DNA of 64,000 bases, from contig JBCBGM010000004.1 of assembly GCA_038526735.1 (NCBI GenBank), positions 1-64,000 on the forward strand, given 5' to 3'. The position numbers and the translations under genes were made by a program. The notes beneath the pieces were generated by a model. The model saw only the letters and a program-made list of their open reading frames with translations, was not told where the DNA came from and ran no database searches. This DNA is from Rubricella sp038526735. GTDB taxonomy: Bacteria; Pseudomonadota; Alphaproteobacteria; Rhodobacterales; Rhodobacteraceae. This document shows positions 48,183 to 56,179 of the stretch, one piece after another. The number at the start of each line of letters is the position of its first letter. Position 1 is the first letter of the stretch.

Positions 48183-49475
48183 ATGAATGATGCGCGCCCT
48201 TCCCGCCCCAATGCCATAGCCTCTCCGATGATTTGGCCCTGCGGGGAAGTTCGCTCAATCGCAGGTCAACGCATTGGGATTGCTGGGCTTTCTGAGGTGG
48301 CTGCGCCCGGAATGCTGATCGAGTGCGCCACCTCTCGCGATGGGTGTCTGTTTGAGGTCATCGGCTGCGAGGCAAACATCGTCTTTGCTTTGGCCACCCA
48401 CACGCAGGGCCTCCGCGTCGGAGATCGTGTGACTTTGCGCGGGCACCCGCAGCCTCCGCCAACCGGGCGGCCTGGGGTGTTTGACGCGTTTGGCCGACCG
48501 CTTGACGCGCACAAAAGCGCCACACCGCGCTGCAGCTTTGACCCGCCCACCGGCTTTGAAAAACCTGCAGCGCAAAGCTTTGGCCCACAAATCTCCACCG
48601 GTCTGACCGCGCTAAACACCCTGTTGCCGCTCGCGCAGGGGCAGAGGCTGGGCGTTTTTGCAGGCTCGGGCGTGGGCAAAACCACGCTCCTGCGCCAAAT
48701 CGCCGACACGGCGACGGTGGATGATATCATCTGGGTGCTCATCGGTGAGCGCGGGCGCGAGATTGCCGACCTTCAGGCCTATGCCGCGCGCCAAAACCGC
48801 CGCCAAACCCTCTTTGTCGCCACCGCCGACCGCCCCGCGATGGAGCGGCTGCGCGCGCTAGAGACGGGCCTCGCGCAAGCTGCAGCACTGCGTGCCGCAG
48901 GTCGCCATGTGCTGCTCATCGTCGATAGTATTTCGCGCTATGCTGATGGGTTGCGCGATGTGGCCTTAGCGCAGGGTGCGCCGCTCACGCCATCCGGGTG
49001 GCCTGCGAGCCTGGCCGCTGATCTTGCCAAACCGCTCGAAGTTTGCGGCCGTGCAGCGGGCGGTGGCTCAATCACCGCGGTGCTGTCAGTGCTGGTGCAA
49101 GGCTCAGACATGGATGAGCCCCTGGCCGATCTGCTGCGCGGGCTCCTGGACGGGCATATCGTGCTCGACCGCGGCCTCTTTGAGGCCGGTTCTCGGCCAG
49201 CGATTGACATGTTGCGGTCCCTTTCGCGCAGTGCCGAGCATGTTTTGACGGATGATCAGAGCGCTCTTTTGCGCGCCGCTTTGAGCGACTTATCAGAAGC
49301 CCAGCGCATCTCCCCCCTCCGCGACGCGGGGCTCTATGTGGCGGGGGAGGATGCGCGCTTAGATGCAACGCTCGCCCGGGCAAAGTCTCTCGATGAGCAG
49401 CTGCGCGCACCCAGCGCCTCAATTCTTGAAGCCTTTGAGCGCCTTGGCAAGATCCTCGCACAAAAGCCACAGTGA
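48183..49475 (+). CDS. fliI: Flagellar export ATPase FliI
   Basis: A 430-residue F1-beta-like ATPase of the flagellar type III system. Walker A GSGVGKTT is near residues 162-169, Walker B is HVLLIVDSISRYADG near residue 244, and SALLRAALSD helix is near the end. It drives delivery of export substrates to FlhA. I chose the ATG at 48183 (AAGG eight bases upstream) over the GTG at 48159. The regulatory partner FliH is absent from the window. It is a single-gene unit, divergent from flgB. Confidence 0.94.
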   Translation: MNDARPSRPNAIASPMIWPCGEVRSIAGQRIGIAGLSEVAAPGMLIECATSRDGCLFEVIGCEANIVFALATHTQGLRVGDRVTLRGHPQPPPTGRPGVFDAFGRPLDAHKSATPRCSFDPPTGFEKPAAQSFGPQISTGLTALNTLLPLAQGQRLGVFAGSGVGKTTLLRQIADTATVDDIIWVLIGERGREIADLQAYAARQNRRQTLFVATADRPAMERLRALETGLAQAAALRAAGRHVLLIVDSISRYADGLRDVALAQGAPLTPSGWPASLAADLAKPLEVCGRAAGGGSITAVLSVLVQGSDMDEPLADLLRGLLDGHIVLDRGLFEAGSRPAIDMLRSLSRSAEHVLTDDQSALLRAALSDLSEAQRISPLRDAGLYVAGEDARLDATLARAKSLDEQLRAPSASILEAFERLGKILAQKPQ

Positions 49476-49626
49476 CTTCCACCATCAACGCTTTGCCTGC
49501 TGAGCAGCTAGCCTTGTCGCAAAGCGCTTTAGTTACGAGCGCCGCCATGAAAAAAAACCACAAACGCTCGACGAAATCGTGAGCTCTTGAGCCGAGTTAA
49601 GTGCCAGTCGTCCGAACAAACTGAGG

Positions 49627-50463
49627 CTAAACTTTCACCGCATTCGACAGCAGCAATGACCATTGCGCGGCACCGCCTGATGCGGCTTGCAAAAGCGTTA
49701 ACGCGGGGCTCGTTACGCTTGAGCCCGCCGATGTCGAGCTTTCAAGCGCCATGAACCGCTCTAGCAAAAGCTCCACATTGGCCGGATCTTGAAACGTGCT
49801 AGGGTTGCCACTGCCGGTCAGCGCCTGGGTCCGCTCAGATAGGATTGTGATCTGACGGTCAAGATCGAGCTGGCTGAAGCTGCTGCTCAACCCAAACGCA
49901 CCCTCAAGCACGCTGCGCAGCGGCGCTTGGCCCAAAAACTGATACCACCCCGCGACGTCGGCGGTTGCGCTGTTTGCAATCTCAGCCGCCTCGCGTCGAA
50001 AGTTGAGCGCGAGGCGCAGGGCCGGGTCGTTTTCGCCGATGGCTGCCTCAAAACGTTGCGTGACAAATCTGTCTGCAACCTCGTTCGCCGCCGTGGAGGT
50101 GACGATGCGCGGGCCAGTTAAATCTCCAAACCCGAAGGCCGCCGAAAACTCCTGAAACCGGCTGTCAGCCAAGCGCGCGCTGAAACTTTCAGACCCGCTG
50201 CCCTCTTCGAGCACCTTGCGCAGAAAGGCCCGTTTGCCGAGCTCTTCTTCCAGCCCGAAAGCACCGAGCGCGACAGCAAGCAGGCTGCGATCTGCCACCA
50301 GATCGGCCGCAGAGGTGATCGTCACGATCTTTTCTCGAAACGCATCCGCGAGGCGCGCAACCTCTCCCGTTTGCGCAAACCGAGCCTCTTGAGCGGGGCC
50401 AACCTGATCGATCAATCGTAGCGCGCTCACACCTGTCGCGGGGATGATTGGCGCAAAGCTCAT
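49627..50463 (-). CDS. DUF1217-domain flagellar-locus protein
   Basis: A 278-residue protein that I place with the DUF1217 group seen in flagellar clusters of Alphaproteobacteria. It is mostly helical; recognisable segments are ITSAADLVADRSLLAVALGAFGLEEELGKRAFLRKVLEEG and ANEVADRFVTQRFEAAIGE. No signal peptide or membrane segment is seen, so it may be an exported or cytosolic flagellar component. Its ATG overlaps the flbT stop by 4 bp, which puts it in the fliC-flaF-flbT unit. The 151 bp between it and convergent fliI holds no gene that I can support. Confidence 0.75.
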   Translation of the reverse strand: MSFAPIIPATGVSALRLIDQVGPAQEARFAQTGEVARLADAFREKIVTITSAADLVADRSLLAVALGAFGLEEELGKRAFLRKVLEEGSGSESFSARLADSRFQEFSAAFGFGDLTGPRIVTSTAANEVADRFVTQRFEAAIGENDPALRLALNFRREAAEIANSATADVAGWYQFLGQAPLRSVLEGAFGLSSSFSQLDLDRQITILSERTQALTGSGNPSTFQDPANVELLLERFMALESSTSAGSSVTSPALTLLQAASGGAAQWSLLLSNAVKV

Positions 50464-50888
50464 CCTGATCCGGTGCGTGCTGGCGGCTCTACTGCGAAGC
50501 CCAAAAGCCTATCTTCCAAGGGCAATAAGCTTTTGAGCGCGCGTAGGGCTGGGTAGAGTTGCCCGTCTTTCAAACAAGCCTGCGCCTCATCAAGCGCCGT
50601 GTCAGCCTCTGCAACGGCGAAGGCCTGTCTGAGCTGCGCTATTCCGCGTTCAACTTGCACGGTGGCCGGGGCGGGATCAGCCTCTCCGGCGATCATCAGT
50701 TGCAGGATATAGCACACCCGGCGCACCGGCGTTTTGGCGCTGTCAGGGTGGATAGCATCCTTGAGGCGCAAGATCTGGCTGTTGGGCGTAAGCACCGTGA
50801 GCTTTGAGCGACGGTCTGCGTTTTCGAGCACGGCACCGTTGACCATGATGCGCTCGCCCGGGCGTAGTTTTAATACGAGGCCGGGCAT
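50460..50888 (-). CDS. flbT: Flagellin translation regulator FlbT
   Basis: A 142-residue FlbT. The opening LVLKLRPGERIMVNGAVLENADRRSKLTVLTPNSQILR is the hallmark. In Caulobacter it binds the flagellin mRNA leader and represses translation until the hook is complete. It starts one base inside the flaF stop and overlaps the DUF1217 gene. The position directly downstream of fliC and flaF fits this coupling. Confidence 0.93.
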   Translation of the reverse strand: MPGLVLKLRPGERIMVNGAVLENADRRSKLTVLTPNSQILRLKDAIHPDSAKTPVRRVCYILQLMIAGEADPAPATVQVERGIAQLRQAFAVAEADTALDEAQACLKDGQLYPALRALKSLLPLEDRLLGFAVEPPARTGSG

Positions 50889-51289
50889 CAGGCTGTTTCC
50901 GCCAAAACGGTGGTGCTTTCACCGCGCAGGCCCCGCATGATCGCCACATTGATGTCAATCAGCGGCTCAAGGTCGGCGTCCGTTTTGCGGGCTTGCTCGG
51001 TGTATTTTGCCACGAATTGTGCAAGCTCGGCGATTTGCCCGCAAAGTGCTCGGGGCAGTTGGTTGCCGGGGTCGGTGACGGCGGCAAAAATCACCGTCCA
51101 GAGCATCAGGTTGCGATGCAGCGCTTCAAGGCGTTGGGCGCACTGCGCGGTGCGGTCAACAGGGGTGCTTGGGTGCGAGGTTGGGTTTTGTGCCCGCGAT
51201 AGGGCAGAAGTTGTGTGCGAAAAAGCGGTGTATTCCAGCGCGCGCGGCGTGTTGAGATCCTGCGGAGCGCGGTAAGCGTCGGACTGCAT
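50888..51289 (-). CDS. flaF: Flagellin assembly factor FlaF
   Basis: A 133-residue FlaF. The core is RTAQCAQRLEALHRNLMLWTVIFAAVTDPGNQLPRALCGQIAELAQFVAKYTEQA. FlaF promotes flagellin synthesis and secretion, opposite to FlbT. AGGA lies seven bases before the ATG. It is 84 bp after fliC. That gap has only a weak hairpin (CCCTC/GAGGG), so read-through from fliC is plausible. Confidence 0.9.
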   Translation of the reverse strand: MQSDAYRAPQDLNTPRALEYTAFSHTTSALSRAQNPTSHPSTPVDRTAQCAQRLEALHRNLMLWTVIFAAVTDPGNQLPRALCGQIAELAQFVAKYTEQARKTDADLEPLIDINVAIMRGLRGESTTVLAETA

Positions 51290-51373
51290 GGGATTGTCCT
51301 CATGTTAGGCCGGAGAAAGAGGAGAGCCCACCCACGCCCTCATTGTGAGCGCGAGGGTGAGCCATGGTTCAGA

Positions 51374-52852
51374 TCACCGGAAGAGACCGAGGATGTTTTG
51401 CGGGGCCTGGTTGGCGATCGAAAGCGCCTGGATGCCCAGCTGCTGTTGCACCTGCAGAGCCTGCAATCGTGCAGAGGCTGCCTCCATATCCGCATCAACC
51501 AGCGCGCCGATTCCAGAGGTCAGTGCACCAGACAGGGTCGAGACGAAATCGCCCTGAATATCGATGCGCCGCTCAACCGACCCGAACTCAGCAGAGGCAT
51601 CAATCGCGGTCTGGATCAGCCCCTCGATATCCGACAGAGCACTGGTCGCACCGCTGCTGGTCGAGACATCGATGGATGAGAGCGCGTTGAGCCCCCCCGC
51701 CACCGTGCCGCCAGCCTTACCGCTGGCTGCGAGAGAGACGCCCGTACCGCCAGAGTTATCAATGGCCAGGCGTGCAGCCCCACCGCCGGTGGTTTGCACC
51801 TCTGTGGTCACACCCACCAGACCGGCCGCATCAACCACGCTCTTCAGCCCCGAGGCGATGTCGTTGAACGTGTCACCCCCTTTGGCGATATAGTCATAGT
51901 CGTTGCCGCCGAGGCTCACACGGTAGCTGTCACCGGCGTTGATGGTCACGTTTGCATCAAGCTCAAAAGTGACATTCTCTGCCCGCTGCGCAACCGTGCT
52001 GGCTGCAAGCGTCGTGGTCATTGAGTTATCGCCATTGGCCGACAGTGCCAGATCAGTGAAGGCGTTCTCGTTGTTGAGCGTGATCACACCCGCAGACGAG
52101 GTCGCCGTCACACCGGTGATGCCCGAGGCGTTGATCGCCGCGGTCAAACCGGTTGCCACATCGGTGGCGGAGGTGTTGGCAGCGGTAAACGTCACATCGG
52201 TGCCGTTAATGTTGAGCGTTGCCACATCAGACGCCGCAACCGTGCCTGCGATGGTCAGGGTCGTGGTGTTTGCCGCGTTGGTGATCGAGGCAGCACTCGC
52301 AGTTGCATTCGCATCGAGCGAAGCACCGGCGCCAAAGGTCGCCGCGTTCGTCTCAAGGTTCTGCCGCTGCACCGTGATCGAAGAGCTCGTAACAGTGCCA
52401 TCAGAGCTGCGGTTCAGCGACGATAGCACGCTCACCGCATCTTGCCCCTTGAGCAGGTTGAGCCCGTTAAACTGCGCCGTGTTCACCACGGAGGTGATCT
52501 GATCACGCAGAGAGGCGATATCGGTCTGGATTTTCGAGCGATCAACGTTCTCTTCCTGGGCAGAAACGATCTTGCTCTTAATTTCGGTCAGCAGGCCAGT
52601 GACCGTTTCGGTCGCCTGCCGGCCCACGGCGACAGTTGAGGCGCCCAGCGACAGCGACTCGGAGATGCCCTTAAAGCCCTCCACGTCGGATTTCATCACA
52701 GAGCTGATCGCCCAGACGGCAGAGTTATCGCGTGCGCTACCCACGGCCTTTCCCGTTGAAATCTGATCCTGCACGGTGAGCAGGCTTTTGTTGATGGTGT
52801 TGAGCGTTTGCAGCGCAACCATTGCGCTGTTGTTCGTCAGAATACTGGACAT
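51374..52852 (-). CDS. fliC: Flagellin
   Basis: A 492-residue flagellin. The N-terminal D0/D1 helix begins MSSILTNNSAMVALQTLNTI; the C-terminal helix ends ALSIANQAPQNILGLFR. Between them is a large Ala/Thr/Ser-rich central domain from about residue 185 to 395, without lysine-rich loops, that forms the outer filament surface. AAAGGA is before the ATG at 52852; upstream in-frame codons are not credible. A CtrA-like site lies 138 bp upstream. It is the only filament gene seen in the window. Confidence 0.95.
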   Translation of the reverse strand: MSSILTNNSAMVALQTLNTINKSLLTVQDQISTGKAVGSARDNSAVWAISSVMKSDVEGFKGISESLSLGASTVAVGRQATETVTGLLTEIKSKIVSAQEENVDRSKIQTDIASLRDQITSVVNTAQFNGLNLLKGQDAVSVLSSLNRSSDGTVTSSSITVQRQNLETNAATFGAGASLDANATASAASITNAANTTTLTIAGTVAASDVATLNINGTDVTFTAANTSATDVATGLTAAINASGITGVTATSSAGVITLNNENAFTDLALSANGDNSMTTTLAASTVAQRAENVTFELDANVTINAGDSYRVSLGGNDYDYIAKGGDTFNDIASGLKSVVDAAGLVGVTTEVQTTGGGAARLAIDNSGGTGVSLAASGKAGGTVAGGLNALSSIDVSTSSGATSALSDIEGLIQTAIDASAEFGSVERRIDIQGDFVSTLSGALTSGIGALVDADMEAASARLQALQVQQQLGIQALSIANQAPQNILGLFR

Positions 52853-52989
52853 GGTCGGTCCTTTCTTGGGCCCCCGCTTGTCGAGGGCGATCCTGAGGAG
52901 GTCTGCATCTTGCAGAGGAAACGTCATTCTGACGGGATGGGCTTCTCCCATGGGTCATCACGACCTGTGAAAAGGCTAGGCGCAGGCAC

Positions 52990-53004
52990 TTAACGAAATC
53001 TGAA
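52990..53004. promoter_or_regulatory. CtrA-like site upstream of fliC
   Basis: TTAA, seven bases, TGAA, matching seven of eight CtrA positions. It lies in the 187-bp gap between fliC and the 53040 gene, 138 bp before the flagellin ATG. Confidence 0.4.
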
Positions 53005-53039
53005 TGTGAACCTTTGAAATACCGACACTTTTATTCAAA

Positions 53040-53375
53040 TCAGGCGAAGCTGTTTTGATTGAGCGCCCCGGACGTGGCCCGCGCAATCGGCGCGCCCTGT
53101 GCAGTATAGCCAAGCTGCGATTGCCCGCTTCCAGCAGCAGAAACCCTTGCTTTTGCGCGTGAAATACCGTGTTGCGCCGCCGTGAGATGCCGCATCAAAC
53201 GCTCTGCGATACATCGCAATTCTGCCTTTTGTGCCGCAGTCACCTGCCCATGCTCAGAAACCTGCGCAAGCTCAGTGACCAGCGTTTCGACCTCGTGCAG
53301 CACGCTCAGATTGCCACCCCGAAGCTGCGCAATCAGCGCGTCGATCTTGGCAGAAACCTCGTGAGCTTGGGTCAT
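53040..53375 (-). CDS. Small flagellar-locus protein, FlgN-like in size
   Basis: A 111-residue helical protein (VSAKIDALIAQLRGGNLSVL, then VETLVTELAQVSEHGQVTAAQKAELRCIAERLMRHL) with a glycine/serine-rich tail. No family is certain. Size, helix content and its place next to the rod-binding protein resemble the export chaperone FlgN, which carries FlgK and FlgL, but no signature settles it. It overlaps the flgJ stop by 4 bp. The promoter region of fliC lies downstream of its stop. Confidence 0.65.
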   Translation of the reverse strand: MTQAHEVSAKIDALIAQLRGGNLSVLHEVETLVTELAQVSEHGQVTAAQKAELRCIAERLMRHLTAAQHGISRAKARVSAAGSGQSQLGYTAQGAPIARATSGALNQNSFA

Positions 53376-53650
53376 TGCACGTCCATTTGCCGGGCGATTG
53401 CGTCACTCAGGCCCAAGCCGCCCCGGTCAACCAAGGCCTGCGCGTAAGAATCAATCAAGAGAGACGCAAAAAGCGCCTCTCCGGCGCCGCCGCCAAGGCT
53501 TGATCGCGGCGCGCCAAACCCCGTCGCCTTGAGCATTTGGGCTACAAAAACCGCTTCAAACTCCTCCGCCGCAGCCTTTTGCGCCGGACTTGGCTGCGTG
53601 GCGGCAGGTCTGGTTGGGGGCCCCATGGCCTGAGAGACAAAATCGGTCAT
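53372..53650 (-). CDS. flgJ: Rod-binding protein FlgJ, N-terminal domain only
   Basis: A 92-residue protein with the rod-binding domain EFEAVFVAQMLKATGFGAPRSSLGGGAGEALFASLLIDSYAQALVDRGGLGLSDAIARQM. The C-terminal muramidase of enteric FlgJ is missing, as is usual in Alphaproteobacteria. The transglycosylase function is probably supplied by the sltF product at 38746. It starts divergently from fliK, with 62 bp between the starts. Confidence 0.9.
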   Translation of the reverse strand: MTDFVSQAMGPPTRPAATQPSPAQKAAAEEFEAVFVAQMLKATGFGAPRSSLGGGAGEALFASLLIDSYAQALVDRGGLGLSDAIARQMDVQ

Positions 53651-53712
53651 GTCACACAGAATTGGGGCAATCCGTAAAGAAAATGGTAACGCATCGCTGC
53701 AAGCTTAGCGAA

Positions 53713-55320
53713 ATGTTCGAGACCACGACCGACCTCAAGATAGACGTCGCCACACCCCTGCCGGGCGCAGAGGGTGACGGGAAGTCAACGGGAGCCAACG
53801 TCGATTTTGAGGCGCTTTTTGCGACTTTCGATGCGGTGCCGCCGCAGGTGGGCGATGCGAAAACCCCGCCCCTGAATGTGCTCCCGGCCCCCCTGTTGGG
53901 CGATTCGCAACTGGACACTCATGAGCTTCCTCAAGTTATTGCCGAAGACTCTCTACCGGCGGAGCAGTCAACGCTTCGCGCATTGCCAACCGCAATTGAT
54001 CACGATCAGGTCCCCGTTGCTGCACAGAGCCAGGTTGCACCGGAACGCGCACCCGTCGCCCGCGATCCAAGGGGTTTAGAGGCACCGATCCCCCCCCGCC
54101 TGGCCACTGCGGCACCCGGCACCACCGAAATTACCTCGCAAAATCAACGTCCGGTGATTGCATCCGATCCGTCGGATCTAGGCTTACCGGTGGAGACTTC
54201 GGCCTCCACACACGCCATTCCCGCATCCGAAGACGTGCGCACTTCGCCCCAGCTAAGTATCAAATCCGTGCCCACCTCTGATGAGCAAACCCCTCCAATC
54301 GCGCCTCAAAAAATGGCTGAAGGTCGCCCGTCAAACACACGGGCCATTGCAGCCGAAGAGCCGTTTACCGTCGCGTCGGAACCATTAACCGGGCATAGTT
54401 TTCTGCCCTCCGAAGCGCAAAAAAGCGCCCCTTTTTCAGAGACTTCGGCGCAACCCCCGACAGCTCGGCTGGAAAAACCACTCGCCATCACAACTTCAGC
54501 ACTCGCTCAAACAGATAAGGTGCTCCAAGCGAAGGATACGGCGCATCAAGCGCCGCAGACGCCCAACACAAAAGCTGAGGGTACCGCACAGGCGGACTTA
54601 AAGACCGATCGTGGCTTACCCGCACCTGAAAGTCTCAAGCCACCCAATCTCGCAACGCATGACAAAGCTGAGCAAACCCTCAGAGCCGAAGCCGCCCCGC
54701 GGGTAGAGCTTGCTCCGCAGCCTGCGATGCCAAATGCCGTGGCCGAGGCACCCCAACCCGCCTCCAAAACACTGGCTATAGAGCCCCTTAACGACGTCGG
54801 GCAGAGCAAAGCGACGGTCATCACGGTTGAGGATCATCTACCCCAGCAACTCCCACCAACCGAGCCTGGCCGCAGCCCAGCACCTGCCCAGCAGGCGCCA
54901 ATCGAAACGGCGCGCACCTTCGTTTTGGGGCAGGAACCGCCCAAGTTGACCATACATCGCAGCAACGGCGCCCTCACCGTTGCGCTGGAACCTGCAGAGT
55001 TGGGCGCGATTTCGCTAGAGATCAGCCGAACGGACCAGACCCAAATCACCACTCTGATTGTCGAGCGACCCGAAACGCTGGAGTTGTTGCGCCGCCATCC
55101 AGAGATGCTGCGCGCCGCGCTGGCCGCACACGATCTGCCCTCCGACACCCTCGCGTTCTCTCTCGGTGGCGAGCAGCAGGGGCAAAACCACGCGCGCCGT
55201 TCAGGCGACACTCCCATCGTCGACGATGCACTGTTTGTCGAGGCGGTGCCAAACGCTGAAAGTTCCCGCCCTTCCCTGCACCCGACCACGCCGCACGGTC
55301 GGGTCAATCTCTTGGTCTAA
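53713..55320 (+). CDS. fliK: Flagellar hook-length control protein FliK
   Basis: A 535-residue protein with a long, low-complexity, proline/alanine/glutamate-rich ruler (residues ~10-400). The conserved C-terminal Flg_hook domain is seen in LTIHRSNGALTVALEPAELGAISLEISRTD, IVERPETLELLRRHPEMLRAALAAHDL and following. It measures hook length and switches FlhB specificity. The start is uncertain: the ATG at 53713 begins MFETTTDLKIDV, and one at 53683 adds ten residues. flgD follows after 4 bp. Confidence 0.88.
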   Translation: MFETTTDLKIDVATPLPGAEGDGKSTGANVDFEALFATFDAVPPQVGDAKTPPLNVLPAPLLGDSQLDTHELPQVIAEDSLPAEQSTLRALPTAIDHDQVPVAAQSQVAPERAPVARDPRGLEAPIPPRLATAAPGTTEITSQNQRPVIASDPSDLGLPVETSASTHAIPASEDVRTSPQLSIKSVPTSDEQTPPIAPQKMAEGRPSNTRAIAAEEPFTVASEPLTGHSFLPSEAQKSAPFSETSAQPPTARLEKPLAITTSALAQTDKVLQAKDTAHQAPQTPNTKAEGTAQADLKTDRGLPAPESLKPPNLATHDKAEQTLRAEAAPRVELAPQPAMPNAVAEAPQPASKTLAIEPLNDVGQSKATVITVEDHLPQQLPPTEPGRSPAPAQQAPIETARTFVLGQEPPKLTIHRSNGALTVALEPAELGAISLEISRTDQTQITTLIVERPETLELLRRHPEMLRAALAAHDLPSDTLAFSLGGEQQGQNHARRSGDTPIVDDALFVEAVPNAESSRPSLHPTTPHGRVNLLV

Positions 55321-55324
55321 ACGC

Positions 55325-55972
55325 ATGATCGATCCCATCTCGCCCGCATCATCCACAGCGTCGACAAACACCGCTGCACTTTCGGCAGAAGCTGATTTTG
55401 AGAGTTTCTTGAAGCTGCTCACCGCCGAAATCAGCCATCAAGACCCGCTCAAACCGATGGACAGCACTGAGTTCGTCTCTCAACTGGCGAGTTTCTCGGC
55501 GGTGGAGCAACAGCTGCGCACCAATGACACGCTCGACACACTCGTCACGCTGCTGTCGGCCGACACCGAAAAAACTGCCTCTGTTTGGCTTGGTAAATCC
55601 GCTGAGTTCACCGGCGCGATGGGGTATCAGGGCACCCCCATCGCGGCTCGGTTTGAGACTGCTTTGCAGGCCGACAGCATCGTGGAGGTCCGCGACAAAA
55701 GTGGGGCGCTGCTGGATCAATTCAGCCTTTCTGCGGGCGCCACCGAAATCACTTGGCCAAGTACCGACAGCCCCACACCGCCGCATGGCGCGCTGGTCAC
55801 CTTTGAGCGTCGTCCGCTTGAAGGGACAGATGGCCTGCGCAGCCTCGCTCTTGTCACTGACGATCTTTCAGAGCTCAGACTTTCGGGGAGTGATGCGTAT
55901 TTCGTCACCGCAAGCGGAGCAGAACTCCGCCCAGATGAAGTGCGATCACTCATCGCGCGCCCTCAGAGTTAG
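55325..55972 (+). CDS. flgD: Flagellar hook cap protein FlgD
   Basis: A 215-residue FlgD. The diagnostic N-terminal segment is FESFLKLLTAEISHQDPLKPMDSTEFVSQLASFSAVEQQL; a C-terminal Ig-like part follows (VEVRDKSGALLDQFSLSAGATEITWP). It caps the growing hook so FlgE can assemble. The ATG at 55325 is four bases after the fliK stop. No gene is evident between its stop and the phosphomannomutase (207 bp); one 7-bp stem CCGAGAG/CTCTCGG lies at 56056-56080. Confidence 0.94.
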   Translation: MIDPISPASSTASTNTAALSAEADFESFLKLLTAEISHQDPLKPMDSTEFVSQLASFSAVEQQLRTNDTLDTLVTLLSADTEKTASVWLGKSAEFTGAMGYQGTPIAARFETALQADSIVEVRDKSGALLDQFSLSAGATEITWPSTDSPTPPHGALVTFERRPLEGTDGLRSLALVTDDLSELRLSGSDAYFVTASGAELRPDEVRSLIARPQS

Positions 55973-56179
55973 AGAGGGCGAATAAAGGCGCGGCAGAGTT
56001 AAGGCGCTTGCCATTCGAGGAAATCACCTGCGACCGACTGTGCAAATCTCTTTTACCGAGAGCGCCTCTAGTCCTCTCGGGGTGGGGCGGGCGATGTAGT
56101 TTCGCAGGTACCTTGCTTTCAACGCTCGAGGGAAACCAGCCGTTGGAACCTCTTCATCGGCTCAGGTCACGCTAAAGCG

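Noticed and set aside
49546..49581. An 11-codon ORF (MKKNHKRSTKS) between fliI and the DUF1217 gene
   Set aside because: No clear ribosome binding site and too short to judge; lysine-rich by chance of the A-run.
51290..51373. Terminator between fliC and flaF
   Set aside because: Only a five-pair CCCTC/GAGGG stem without a T-run is present.
53675..53689. A possible CtrA site (TAAA-N7-GTAA) between flgJ and fliK
   Set aside because: Only six of eight positions match, which is common by chance.
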